Shown: positions 1 through 10,556, counted from the first letter of the stretch. The stretch: DNA of 64,000 bases from Paracoccus marinus (GCF_007018965.1 NZ_VJYZ01000013.1:7501-71500); one strand, 5' to 3'. The notes: generated from the sequence alone by a model not told the origin. Translations and numbers: made by a program.

Positions 1-129
1 GCCCGGATCGGTCGCGGCCATGACGGGGCCGGCGGCGGCAAGGCCGATCCCCGCCCCCAGGCCCGCGATCACGGCGCGGCGGTTCAGGACCAGCGCCTCG
101 GGGGTGACGTCCGACCAGGAAAGCTTCAT
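1..129 (-). CDS. msrP: Protein-methionine-sulfoxide reductase catalytic subunit, N-terminal fragment
   Basis: Only the first 43 codons lie in the window and the gene runs off the left edge. The fragment has the start seen in the MsrP/YedY family: a short acidic lead with DVTPEALVLNRR, then a hydrophobic stretch with a twin-arginine pair (NRRAVIAGLGAGIGLAAAG) ending in PVMAA. This is a Tat signal for export of a molybdopterin enzyme. MsrP repairs oxidised methionines of periplasmic proteins with electrons from the membrane haem protein MsrQ. The Tat signal and DVTPE-NRR lead are visible. The catalytic domain is not, so the name rests on the N-terminus alone. Confidence 0.7.
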   Translation of the reverse strand, partial: MKLSWSDVTPEALVLNRRAVIAGLGAGIGLAAAGPVMAATDPG

Positions 130-231
130 GACACGCCCTTTCGACCGATGCTTTTTCAAGCGCGATCGTATTCCGCGAAACGCGTTCCCGCCTAATGACT
201 TGTTTGCGATTTTGCCGTGTCGGCGGGCGCC

Positions 232-1377
232 TCAGCCGAAGCCCGCGAGGGTGCGGGCCGCCGCCCGGCGCAGCGCCGGCACGTGCGACGCCACCGAGAT
301 CAGGCGGTTGCGAATCCAGCGGACCGGCCCGCCGGTCCGGGTCGCCACCCGCGTCAGCCGGTCGGTCATCCTCAGCACCCGGGCCGCCGCCGCCCGACGC
401 TCGCGCGCATAGGCCGCAAGCGGCGCGTCGGTCCCCTGCCCCAGCGCGTCGCCAAGCGCGCGGGCCAGAGCCGCGGCGTCGCGCAGGCCAAGGTTCATAC
501 CCTGCCCGCCCGCCGGGCTGTGGACATGGGCCGCGTCGCCCACCAGCACGACCGGGCCGTCGTGCAGCCGGTCGGCGATCTTGTGGTGGACCTGGAACCG
601 CGACCCCCAAAGCACCTCGCGCACCCGCGCGCCGCCGCGCGGACCGCGTTCGTCAAGGATGCGCTGCACGTCGCCCAGCGAGGGTTCGGGCGGCGCGTTC
701 GCTTCCTGCGCGACGACGCGGTAACGGTCGTTCGACATCGGCGCCACGACCAGCGTGCCGGCGCCCGCGAAGAACAGCGACACCTCGGTCCGCTCGATCG
801 GCCAGTCCATCCGCACGTCGGCCAGCACGAACGAGCCGTAGGTATCGCCTGGGAAACCGATCCCCGCGCCGGCGCGCACGGCGCTTTTCTCGCCGTCCGC
901 GCCCACGATGTAGCGCGCCTCGACCACGAAGGGGCCGCCCTCGCCTTCGCAGGTCGCCAGGACACCCTGCGCCGTGCGTGCGTACCCCGTCAGCCGCACG
1001 GGGCGGCGCACCTCGTGGCCAAGCTCGGCCAGGCGCGCGGTCATGATCGCCTCGGTTTCGTCCTGCGGGATCATCAGCGCGAACGGCATCGGCACCTCGA
1101 GAACCGAGAAGTCGGTCTGAAACAGCACCGCGTCACGTTCGCGCACGCGAAAGAACGGGACCTTGATCCCCTGCGCGATCATCCGGTCGGCCACCCCGAG
1201 CGCGCGCAGGCTGTCCAGCGTCGCCGAGTGGACGACCGCCGCGCGCGAGGTGTTCTGCGCCGCGCCGAGCGCATCGACGATGACGAAATCGACGCCTTGC
1301 TGGGCAAGACCGATGGCGGTCGCAAGACCCGCCGGGCCCGCGCCCACGATCAGCACTCGGGTGGAAATCCTGTCCAT
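232..1377 (-). CDS. FAD-dependent aromatic-ring-type monooxygenase
   Basis: A 381-residue class A flavoprotein monooxygenase (FAD_binding_3, UbiH/PHBH-like). It has the Rossmann dinucleotide motif VGAGPAGLATAIGLA near residue 11, the DG motif (VGADGEKSAVR) near 160 and the GD motif VLVGDAAHVHSPAGGQGMN near 280, which contacts the FAD ribityl chain. The family uses NAD(P)H and O2 to hydroxylate aromatic or quinone-like substrates. The substrate cannot be read from sequence. It is shorter than phenol-hydroxylase relatives and lacks their C-terminal thioredoxin-like domain. It diverges from the TetR gene, and two palindromes between them suggest repression by that protein and a xenobiotic or phenolic inducer (inference). 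Confidence 0.85.
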   Translation of the reverse strand: MDRISTRVLIVGAGPAGLATAIGLAQQGVDFVIVDALGAAQNTSRAAVVHSATLDSLRALGVADRMIAQGIKVPFFRVRERDAVLFQTDFSVLEVPMPFALMIPQDETEAIMTARLAELGHEVRRPVRLTGYARTAQGVLATCEGEGGPFVVEARYIVGADGEKSAVRAGAGIGFPGDTYGSFVLADVRMDWPIERTEVSLFFAGAGTLVVAPMSNDRYRVVAQEANAPPEPSLGDVQRILDERGPRGGARVREVLWGSRFQVHHKIADRLHDGPVVLVGDAAHVHSPAGGQGMNLGLRDAAALARALGDALGQGTDAPLAAYARERRAAAARVLRMTDRLTRVATRTGGPVRWIRNRLISVASHVPALRRAAARTLAGFG

Positions 1378-1398
1378 TGAGCGGCCCCGCGCCGTGGT

Positions 1399-1414
1399 GT
1401 AAACAAGCGTTTAC
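1399..1414. promoter_or_regulatory. Palindromic operator, copy 1 (probable TetR site)
   Basis: A perfect inverted repeat GTAAAC-AAGC-GTTTAC sits 22 bases upstream of the monooxygenase start, in the divergent spacer shared with the TetR gene. A 6-bp arm with a 4-bp centre is a common TetR-family operator form. Its AT-rich arms stand out from the GC-rich surroundings. Confidence 0.7.
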
Positions 1415-1434
1415 TACTCCCGCCTGCGCCGCAG

Positions 1435-1450
1435 GTCAACAACTGTTTAC
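1435..1450. promoter_or_regulatory. Palindromic operator, copy 2 (one mismatch)
   Basis: GTCAAC-AACT-GTTTAC has the same 6-4-6 structure as the copy at 1399, with one arm mismatch. It ends 11 bases before the TetR start codon. The two sites are 36 bp centre to centre, so one regulator could cover both divergent promoters and repress itself. Confidence 0.6.
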
Positions 1451-1461
1451 ATGAGGGACGG

Positions 1462-2025
1462 ATGGCCTTGGCCAAGGACGCACAGGCGACGCGAGACAGG
1501 CTGGTCGCGGCCGCGCGCGCCGAGTTTTCCCGGCAGGGGTTCGAGCGGACGACGGTGCGGGAAATCGCGGCGGCGGCGGGGGTCAACCCGGCGCTCATCA
1601 ATCGTTATTTCGGCGGCAAGGAACGGCTGTTCGCCGAAGCCGTCGCTATCGAGATCGACTTTCCCGACCTGTCCCGCACCCCGCGCGGCGACATCGGCCG
1701 CGCGCTGATCCGCCACTTCTTCGCGCGCTGGGACGGGGGCGACGGCGATGACGTGCTGCGCGTCCTGATCGGCACGGCCGCAACGAACGACGAAGGCGCG
1801 GCGCGCATCCGCGACATCCTGTCGGGCCAGATCGAACCGATGGTCGCGCGCGCGACCGGGTCCGACCGCGCGCGGGAACGTGCGTGCCTGATCGCGACCC
1901 AGATCCTGGGGCTGGCCTACGTGCGCTACGTGCTGGCGCTGCCCGACACCGACCTGCCGCCGGAAACCGTCTCCGAGGCGGTGGGCGAGACGATCCAGCG
2001 ATACCTGTTCGCGCCTCTGCCCTGA
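1462..2025 (+). CDS. TetR/AcrR-family transcriptional regulator
   Basis: A 187-residue TetR-type repressor. The N-terminal HTH is clear: ARAEFSRQGFERTTVREIA, then AGVNPALINRYFGGKERLF, the recognition helix and the typical YF-x-K-E-x-LF exit. The C-terminal ligand and dimer domain resembles the TetR_C_17-like class with a long helical bundle. The chosen ATG follows GAGGGACGG and begins MALAKDAQATRDRL, the normal distance from the HTH. It diverges from the FAD monooxygenase, and two matching palindromes in the spacer are its likely operators. The ligand is unknown. It ends about 65 bases from the convergent clpB stop. Confidence 0.9.
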   Translation: MALAKDAQATRDRLVAAARAEFSRQGFERTTVREIAAAAGVNPALINRYFGGKERLFAEAVAIEIDFPDLSRTPRGDIGRALIRHFFARWDGGDGDDVLRVLIGTAATNDEGAARIRDILSGQIEPMVARATGSDRARERACLIATQILGLAYVRYVLALPDTDLPPETVSEAVGETIQRYLFAPLP

Positions 2026-2043
2026 AGGAGCCTGCCGTGAAGG

Positions 2044-2075
2044 AAAGGGCCCCGGCGATCTGCCGAGGCCCCTTG
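2044..2075. terminator. Bidirectional terminator-like hairpin between TetR gene and clpB
   Basis: An imperfect GC-rich stem (AAGGGCCCCGGC against GCCGAGGCCCCTT, loop GATCT) lies between two convergent genes. It has only a weak T tract on either side, so it may work as a shared intrinsic terminator of modest strength. Confidence 0.45.
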
Positions 2076-2089
2076 TCGTCGTTTACGGC

Positions 2090-4717
<2,628 letters not shown>

Positions 4718-4790
4718 CGGCATCTTCTCCTTTGCAGCCCCCGCCCTGGACCGCCCGTCATGGCGCGGCCCGCTGCGGGTCTTTGATGAC

Positions 4791-4820
4791 CAGATGTGTG
4801 CGGTAGGACGGGCTTTCAAG
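4791..4820 (-). promoter_or_regulatory. clpB: Candidate sigma-32 (RpoH) promoter of clpB
   Basis: On the minus strand a CTTGAAA -35-like element is followed after a 16-base spacer by CACATCT, a weak match to the heat-shock -10. It lies about 75-100 bases before the clpB start. The -35 is good and the -10 poor. Confidence 0.3.
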
Positions 4821-4870
4821 CGCGGCGGTTTTCATGCAAGAAGCGGCCGGTTTGAACGGGAGGGATCGCG

Positions 4871-5548
4871 ATGGACGACCGGTTGATCGTGGCGCTGGAC
4901 GTGCCGAACGCGCTGGCAGGGCTGGACCTGGCGGGGCGGCTGGGCGACGCGGTGTCGTTCTACAAGATCGGGCTGGGGATGCTGACGGGCGGCGGGCTCG
5001 CGCTCGCCAACGAGCTGAAGCAGGACCACGGCAAGCGCATCTTCCTTGACATGAAGCTTTTCGACATCGGCGCGACGGTCGAGGCGGCGGTGCGCGGCCT
5101 CGCGCAGTTCGACATCGATTTTCTGACCGTCCACGGCGATCCCCATGTCGTGCGCGCGGCGAAGGAAGGCGCGGGCGCGGACATGAAGATCCTCGCGGTC
5201 ACGATCCTGACCTCGCTCGACCGCGCCGACCTGGACGCCGGGCTCATGCGCGAGGGCGACCTGCACGACCTGACGGTGGAACGCGCCGCGCGCGCGTTCG
5301 AGGCGGGCGCCGACGGCGTCATCTGTTCCCCGCGCGAGGCGGCGGCGATCCGCGCCCTGCCGGGATCGCGGCTGATCGTGACCCCCGGCGTGCGGCCAGC
5401 GGGCGCGGACGCGGGCGACCAGAAGCGCATCGAGACGCCTGCCGCCGCAATCGCCGCAGGCGCCGACCACATCGTCGTCGGCCGCCCGATCTGGCAATCG
5501 CCCGATCCGCGCAAGGCCGCCGAGGCGATCCTGGCCCAGCTGCGCTGA
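4871..5548 (+). CDS. pyrF: Orotidine 5'-phosphate decarboxylase
   Basis: A 225-residue TIM-barrel enzyme that converts OMP to UMP, the last step of de novo pyrimidine synthesis. It starts with VALDVPNALAGLDLA (substrate-binding Asp), then FYKIGLGMLTGGG. The catalytic DxKxxD motif is present in FLDMKLFDIGATVEAAV near residue 60. The phosphate-binding C-terminal part reads VTPGVRPAGADAGDQKR and then GADHIVVGRPIW. Length is normal for bacterial PyrF. GGGAGGG lies 7 bases before the ATG. It is a lone gene, divergent from clpB and convergent with the PAS-protein gene. Confidence 0.96.
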   Translation: MDDRLIVALDVPNALAGLDLAGRLGDAVSFYKIGLGMLTGGGLALANELKQDHGKRIFLDMKLFDIGATVEAAVRGLAQFDIDFLTVHGDPHVVRAAKEGAGADMKILAVTILTSLDRADLDAGLMREGDLHDLTVERAARAFEAGADGVICSPREAAAIRALPGSRLIVTPGVRPAGADAGDQKRIETPAAAIAAGADHIVVGRPIWQSPDPRKAAEAILAQLR

Positions 5549-5611
5549 TCTTCGGGCTGCGGTCCGGTCGTCCCGGATCGACCGCGGCCTGGCCTTCAGC
5601 CCGCCCGCAGC

Positions 5612-7243
5612 TCAGGCCGAAGCCGCCGCCCCGCCGGTGCGCGAGGCAGGCGCAGTTTCCGGCGCTCGCCCGGGCGCCGAGGCCCCCGACGTCCCGGCGA
5701 CCGGTGCCGCATCCGTCGTCTCGATGACCGGGCGGCCCTGCGTTTCCGGATCGAAGCTGACCATCGTGCGCGCACCCGACAGCGGCCGCACCGTCCACGC
5801 CATCAGCCCGCCGTTGGGGGATGAGGCCGCGCCCCGCGCAAGGTCGCGCCCGCGCCCCTCGGTCAGCGCGTGGCGCAGCGCGTCAAGGCCCGCGCCGTCG
5901 GGCGCCGCGCGGCGCCAGCGGGCCATGTGATCGGCCAGCGTGGCGCCCGCGTCGTCGCCCCATTGCGCGGCGTAGCGCCGGTTCGTCGTCACCACCCGGC
6001 CGCTGCCGTCAAAGACTGCGATCGCCTCGTCCACCGCGTCCAGCACCTCGGCGCCCAGCGACAGCTCGGCCCGGAACCGGCGCGTCAGCGACATTTCCGA
6101 GGTGATGTCCTCGAACAGGAATGCCACCGCGCCGTCGGGGTGAGGGCGGCCCGTCACGCGGTAGGTCTGCCCGCCGGGCAGGATCCACGTCTCGACGTGG
6201 TGGCCCGACGACGCCGCCGCCTCCAGCGAGGTCATCTTGTTGCGCCAGCTGCGGTAATCCTTGGGCTCGGGCACCATCCGCGCCTCGCGCAGGCGGTCGA
6301 GAAAGGCGTAAAGCGTCGGCCGCGCGGTCAGGAACCCGGTCTCGACGCCGGTGAGGTCGATCAGGGCCGGGTTGAACAGCTGCAGGTTCCGCTTGCGGTC
6401 GAAGATCGCAAGGCCGATCGGCAGGTCGGCGAAGGTCTTGGTCAGCGTCTGCACGAATTCGCGCAGGCTGCGTTCCGCCTTGACGGTCGCGTCGGCGGTC
6501 ACGGCAAAGATCATCCGCCCGCCCTCGTCGGGCCGCACGTAGCAATCGAACCACAGCGTCCGGTCGTCGGCGTCCTTCAGAGCGGCGCGCGCGGGCGCGT
6601 CGGGGCCGGCGGGCGCGGGCACGTCGATCAGCCGCGGGATCGGCCAGATCGTGTCGCCCTCGCTGCGCGCCTCGGTCTCGGCCAGGTAGCCCGCGTTGGC
6701 CCAGGTGATGCGGCCCTCGGCATCCTCGTGCCAGACCAGCACCGGCGCCTCGTCAACCGAACGGCGCAGGATCGCAAGCTCGTCCTCCATATGCGCCAGC
6801 GACTGCGAATCGATCGTGACGCCCGCGTTTTCCGCGCCCGGGTCGGCGATCGTCAGCCGCGTCAGCCGCGATCCCAGATCCTCGAGCGTCAGCCGCAGCC
6901 GCGCCGATCCAAGCCCCTGCCCGCCCAAGCATTCCGCCCGCCCCTCGGCCGCGAGCGCGTCGAAGGCGGGCCCCAGCGCGTCGAACCGCATCGACAGCCA
7001 CGCCATCAGCCGCGGCCAGTCGCCGTCGCCGTGCAGCTTGGACAGAAGCGTGCGGGCCGGCGGGGTCGCGTCGACCAGCTGGCGGTCGCGGAACAGAAGC
7101 ACCATCGGCTCGACCGTCTGGTCCACCAGCGCGGCGGCCTGTGCCCCCGCAGGCTCGATCCAGCGCCAGATGCCAAGCGCCGCCAGCACCGACAGGGTGC
7201 CTGCGGCCACGGCGGTGAAAAGGGTCAGAAGTTCAGGCGACAT
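5612..7243 (-). CDS. Membrane-anchored tandem PAS-domain protein without a kinase domain
   Basis: A 543-residue protein with one N-terminal membrane helix (LLTLFTAVAAGTLSVLAALG) followed by several PAS-like segments. Two clear PAS_7-type domains read LPIGLAIFDRKRNLQLFNPAL and VDEAIAVFDGSGRVVTTNRRY. No H-box, ATPase or output domain follows; the C-terminus is a low-complexity Pro/Ala/Thr tail. The ATG at 7243 (MSPELL) is preferred over an upstream GTG at 7282, because it puts the membrane helix at the N-terminus. The gene lies 72 bases downstream of regB on the same strand and may be co-transcribed with it. A perfect CtrA box at 7289-7304 could also give it its own promoter. A regulatory or degenerate sensor role is inferred. 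Confidence 0.8.
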   Translation of the reverse strand: MSPELLTLFTAVAAGTLSVLAALGIWRWIEPAGAQAAALVDQTVEPMVLLFRDRQLVDATPPARTLLSKLHGDGDWPRLMAWLSMRFDALGPAFDALAAEGRAECLGGQGLGSARLRLTLEDLGSRLTRLTIADPGAENAGVTIDSQSLAHMEDELAILRRSVDEAPVLVWHEDAEGRITWANAGYLAETEARSEGDTIWPIPRLIDVPAPAGPDAPARAALKDADDRTLWFDCYVRPDEGGRMIFAVTADATVKAERSLREFVQTLTKTFADLPIGLAIFDRKRNLQLFNPALIDLTGVETGFLTARPTLYAFLDRLREARMVPEPKDYRSWRNKMTSLEAAASSGHHVETWILPGGQTYRVTGRPHPDGAVAFLFEDITSEMSLTRRFRAELSLGAEVLDAVDEAIAVFDGSGRVVTTNRRYAAQWGDDAGATLADHMARWRRAAPDGAGLDALRHALTEGRGRDLARGAASSPNGGLMAWTVRPLSGARTMVSFDPETQGRPVIETTDAAPVAGTSGASAPGRAPETAPASRTGGAAASA

Positions 7244-7288
7244 GGACGTTCCATCCCGGGACACGGCCCAGCAATACCGCACCGCGTG

Positions 7289-7304
7289 TTAAGGCATGGT
7301 TAAC
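7289..7304. promoter_or_regulatory. Perfect CtrA-binding-site match upstream of the PAS gene
   Basis: TTAA-GGCATGG-TTAAC matches the alphaproteobacterial CtrA consensus TTAA-N7-TTAAC exactly. It lies 46-61 bases upstream of the PAS-protein start and just past the regB stop. A perfect match of this AT-rich word is unlikely by chance in such GC-rich DNA. Confidence 0.6.
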
Positions 7305-7315
7305 GCGATCGCCCC

Positions 7316-8689
7316 TCACCCCGAAATCACCGGGTTTTCGCCAAGCGCCGCGCGTCCGTCCGCCGCAAGCTTGCCGACCGGCCACGCCACCTCGACCCGG
7401 GCGCCGCGCGGCTCGGACGCCGCCTCGCCGTGATCGTTGCCAAAGGCGACCGACGCGCCCGACCGTTCCAGCAGCGTGCGGGCGATGAAAAGCCCCAGCC
7501 CCATCCCCTCGGCCCCGCCGGTCCTTTCGGGCGCGCGCCGGGCGGTCAGGAACGGGTCGCCCAGGCGCGGCAGCAGCGCCGGAGGAAAGCCCGGCCCATC
7601 GTCGCGGATCGTGACCACGATCGCGGCCGCGCCCCCGCCGCCCTGCGGCCGGGCCGTGATCGTCACCGACGAGCGGGCGAAGTCCGCGCCGTTCTGGATC
7701 AGGTTCCGCAGCCCGTGGACGATCCCCGGATCGCGGCGCACGTCCAGCGCCGCGACCTCGCCCGCGTCGATCGCGATGGCCTTGCCGCGCCCGCGATGTG
7801 GGCCCGCCGCCTCGGACAGAAGCTCGGCCAGAGGCGCGGTTCGCAGGTGCAGGTCGTCCTTGCCCGCGTCGCCCATGGTGCGCAGGATGTCGCGGCAGCG
7901 GTCGGCCGATATCCGCAGCAGGCGCAGGTCGTGCGCGAGGTCGGGCCGGTCCGGCAGGATGTCCTGCAGCTCGTCCTGAAGCTCGGACCCGACCAGCTTT
8001 ATCGTGCCGAGCGGGGTCCCCATCTCATGCGCGGCGGCGGCCACGATCCCGCCGAGGTGCTGCAGCCGCTGTTCGCGCGAAAGCGCCAACTGGGTGGCGA
8101 ACAGCGCCTCGGACGTGGCCGCAAGCTCGGACGAGACGCGGCCTACATAGGCCACGAAGAACCCGCCCCCGATCAGCAGCGCCAGCCAGTCGCCGAATCG
8201 CAGGGCGGTGCGCGCCGGCACGGCGGCATCCGCTGCGAAATCAAGCGGCACCCCCGCCAGCGCCATCAGCGTGACCAGCGCCACCGTCAGCGCCGCCAGC
8301 GGAACCGTGTCGCGCAGCCGCAGCGCCGCCGCGCCGATGGTGACCGGAACCAGCATCAGCGGCGCGAACGGGTTCGTCGTGCCGCCGGTGAGAAGCAGCA
8401 GGATGCCCAGCTGCACCGCATCCATCGCCAGGTGGTGGCGCGCCCGCAGCGCCGTGACCGGCACGCCCCGCGCGGCAAGAACCGTGTTCACGGCCGCGTA
8501 AAGCGAGATCAGCCCCAGCACCGGCAGCAGCGGAAACCGCGCCCCGATCACCCAGGCGGCCGCCACCGCCGCCAGCTGGCCCGCGACCGCCACCCAGCGC
8601 AGCCCGACCAGCGTCCGCAGCCGGATCGGCTCGGCCCGCGGGCCGGCGATCGCGAAGGGCGACAGGATCGAGGCGGGGGGGGGCCTCAT
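7316..8689 (-). CDS. regB: Redox-sensing membrane histidine kinase RegB/PrrB
   Basis: A 457-residue sensor kinase of the global redox system. The N-terminal half has about six membrane helices and carries GGTTNPF near residue 102, matching the conserved ubiquinone-sensing GGxxNPF loop of RegB. The H-box is AAAHEMGTPLGTIKLV with the phospho-accepting His near 221. A Cys at about 265 in SADRCRDIL matches the redox-active cysteine of RegB. The C-terminal ATPase has N-, G1- and G2-type motifs (LIQNGADFA, IRDDGPGFP, GMGLGLFIARTLL). RegB is known to phosphorylate RegA under reducing conditions. It diverges from senC-regA, as in other Rhodobacteraceae. Confidence 0.95.
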   Translation of the reverse strand: MRPPPASILSPFAIAGPRAEPIRLRTLVGLRWVAVAGQLAAVAAAWVIGARFPLLPVLGLISLYAAVNTVLAARGVPVTALRARHHLAMDAVQLGILLLLTGGTTNPFAPLMLVPVTIGAAALRLRDTVPLAALTVALVTLMALAGVPLDFAADAAVPARTALRFGDWLALLIGGGFFVAYVGRVSSELAATSEALFATQLALSREQRLQHLGGIVAAAAHEMGTPLGTIKLVGSELQDELQDILPDRPDLAHDLRLLRISADRCRDILRTMGDAGKDDLHLRTAPLAELLSEAAGPHRGRGKAIAIDAGEVAALDVRRDPGIVHGLRNLIQNGADFARSSVTITARPQGGGGAAAIVVTIRDDGPGFPPALLPRLGDPFLTARRAPERTGGAEGMGLGLFIARTLLERSGASVAFGNDHGEAASEPRGARVEVAWPVGKLAADGRAALGENPVISG

Positions 8690-8794
8690 GGGTTATCGTG
8701 CCTGGCAGGGCCGGTCATCTTGTCGCAGCCGTTCGTGGTTGATCACGCGGGAAGGATGAGTGAAGGGAAACTGAACTTACAAGGGAATCCTGCC

Positions 8795-9472
8795 ATGCTA
8801 GAGCCCGGGCCAGTTAAATATCCGAAGACCGGGACGAAGCCGTCCCCTGCGCCGCGCCGCCTGATCTATGGCGGCATCGCGGCCACGGCCCTGTTGCTCG
8901 TCGGTGGCGCGCTGGCCCTGCAACGGACCGCGAACGCCGATCCCTTCGCGCCCTGCCGGCAGACGGTCGTGGCGGGCGGGTCGGCGCGGCTGGGCACGCC
9001 GTTCACGCTGACAGACGAGAACGACGCCCGCGTGACCGACGCTCAGGTATTCGCCAAACCGTCCCTGTTTTACGCGGGCTATACCTATTGTCCCGATGTC
9101 TGCCCGCTCGACAATGCGCGCAATGCCGAAGCGGTGTCGCTTCTGGACGAACGCGGCATCGACGTGACGCCGGTGTTCCTTTCGGTCGATCCGCGCCGCG
9201 ACACGCCCGGACAGCTGCGCGACTGGACCGACGGGCTGCACCCCAAGATGCTGGGCCTGACCGGCTCGCGCGAGGAAATCGACGCGGTGGCGAAGGGCTG
9301 GAGTTTCTATTACCGCGTGAATGACGAACAGGATCAGCAGGATTACCTGGTCGATCACTCGACCACGACCTACCTCGTTCTGCCGGGGCATGGCACCGTG
9401 GAGTTCTTCAATCGCGACACCACGCCCGAGCAGATGGCCGAAACGGTCGCCTGTTATGTCGATGCGGCGTGA
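8795..9472 (+). CDS. senC: SCO1/SenC/PrrC copper-binding membrane protein
   Basis: A 225-residue membrane-anchored thioredoxin-fold protein. After a basic lead there is one membrane helix (IYGGIAATALLLVGGALAL). The copper ligands are visible: CPDVC (Cys 99 and 103) and a His near 188 in DYLVDHSTTTYLV. SCO proteins deliver copper to the CuA site of cytochrome oxidase, and in Rhodobacter SenC/PrrC also affects signal flow to RegB. The ATG at 8795 is chosen because AAGGGA lies about 8 bases upstream; an in-frame ATG at 8756 has no properly spaced ribosome-binding site. It is the first gene of the senC-regA-hvrA group. Confidence 0.94.
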   Translation: MLEPGPVKYPKTGTKPSPAPRRLIYGGIAATALLLVGGALALQRTANADPFAPCRQTVVAGGSARLGTPFTLTDENDARVTDAQVFAKPSLFYAGYTYCPDVCPLDNARNAEAVSLLDERGIDVTPVFLSVDPRRDTPGQLRDWTDGLHPKMLGLTGSREEIDAVAKGWSFYYRVNDEQDQQDYLVDHSTTTYLVLPGHGTVEFFNRDTTPEQMAETVACYVDAA

Positions 9473-9567
9473 TGCAAAGGAAATAATTCCGCCCTCGCCG
9501 GATTGGAATCGACGCGGTCCGCTGATTAGATAGGCCGCGCGGATAATTCGTCCCGGGAGAAACGTGA

Positions 9568-10125
9568 ATGACCGAACCCGACGGGGCAGCTTCGATCGGC
9601 CCCGACGCCAGCCTGCTTCTGGTCGATGACGACGCCGTCTTCGTGAACCGCCTTGCCCGCGCCATGGAACGGCGCGGATTTCAGGCCGTGGTGGCCGAAA
9701 CCGTGCAGGCGGCGCTGCAGATCGTGCGGACGCGGCCCACCGCCTACGCGGTCGTGGACCTGCGGCTCGAGGATGGCAGCGGCCTTGATGTCGTGGACGC
9801 GCTGCGCGACGCCCGGCCCGAGGCGCGGATCGTCGTCCTGACCGGCTACGGCGCGATCGCGACCGCCGTGGCTGCGGTGAAGATGGGCGCGACCGATTAC
9901 CTCGCCAAGCCCGCCGATGCCGACGAGGTGACGAACGCGCTTCTGAGCAGCGACGGCGCATTGCCGCCCCCGCCCGAAAACCCGATGTCGGCCGACCGCG
10001 TCCGGTGGGAACATATCCAGCGCGTTTACGAGCAATGCGACCGCAATGTCAGCGAAACGGCGCGGCGGCTGCACATGCATCGCCGGACATTGCAGCGGAT
10101 TCTGGCGAAACGTAGCCCGCGCTGA
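9568..10125 (+). CDS. regA: Global redox response regulator RegA/PrrA
   Basis: A 185-residue two-domain response regulator. The receiver shows the acidic pocket LLLVDDDAVF, the phospho-Asp at about 64 in VVDLRLEDGSG, a Thr in VVLTGYGAI and the Lys in YLAKPADADEV. After a proline-rich linker (PPPPENP) the Fis-type HTH reads NVSETARRLHMHRRTLQRI, almost the invariant RegA DNA-binding domain. RegA controls photosynthesis, respiration, carbon and nitrogen fixation genes according to redox state. It lies 95 bases downstream of senC and opposite regB, its cognate kinase. A strong hairpin at 10132-10161 follows the stop. Confidence 0.96.
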   Translation: MTEPDGAASIGPDASLLLVDDDAVFVNRLARAMERRGFQAVVAETVQAALQIVRTRPTAYAVVDLRLEDGSGLDVVDALRDARPEARIVVLTGYGAIATAVAAVKMGATDYLAKPADADEVTNALLSSDGALPPPPENPMSADRVRWEHIQRVYEQCDRNVSETARRLHMHRRTLQRILAKRSPR

Positions 10126-10131
10126 TCGCCT

Positions 10132-10161
10132 GAAAGCGGCAATCGCAAGATTACCGCTTTC
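10132..10161 (+). terminator. Hairpin between regA and hvrA
   Basis: An inverted repeat GAAAGCGG-c-AATC / GATT-a-CCGCTTTC with loop GCAA (12 pairs, one mismatch). No T run follows, so it is as likely to be an mRNA-stabilising or processing hairpin, or a partial terminator that lowers hvrA relative to regA. Confidence 0.45.
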
Positions 10162-10232
10162 CAGATGCGGCATTACGTGGTCTAATTCCCTCCAAGCAAG
10201 AACAATCCTGCAAAACCGACGGGGGGAATGCC

Positions 10233-10556
10233 ATGGACGCGGATCTGGAAACGATGGACCTGAAGCAGCTGCGCGAATTGCGCGGCCAGGTTGATCGGGC
10301 GATCGCCAATTACGAAGACCGGCGCAAACGCGACGCCCGCGCCGCGGCCGAGGAGGCGGCGCGCCAGCACGGCTTCAGCCTGTCCGACCTGACCGCCGAA
10401 CGCGCGACGCGCGGCGCCCGCAAGTCCAGCGGGGCCGAGGCGAAATACGCCAATCCGCAGGACGCCTCGCAGACGTGGTCGGGGCGTGGCCGCCGCCCGC
10501 GCTGGGTGTCCGAGATGCTGGAAAACGGCGGAAACCTGCAAGACGCCGCCGTCTGA
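10233..10556 (+). CDS. hvrA: H-NS-family nucleoid protein (HvrA-like)
   Basis: A 107-residue H-NS-type protein. The N-terminal half is a helical oligomerisation segment (DLKQLRELRGQVDRAIANYEDR). A basic linker follows, and the C-terminal DNA-binding signature reads KYANPQDASQTWSGRGRRPR, containing the H-NS core TWSGRGRxPxW. In Rhodobacter capsulatus hvrA lies directly after regA and activates photosynthesis genes in low light. The same position here supports the name. GGGGGGAATGCC precedes the ATG. The stop codon lies inside the first unit of a 14-bp tandem repeat. Confidence 0.85.
   Translation: MDADLETMDLKQLRELRGQVDRAIANYEDRRKRDARAAAEEAARQHGFSLSDLTAERATRGARKSSGAEAKYANPQDASQTWSGRGRRPRWVSEMLENGGNLQDAAV

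Noticed and set aside
8690..8794. FNR/Anr box in the regB-senC spacer
   Set aside because: Only the half-site TTGATC is present; the second half (ATCAA at the right distance) is missing.
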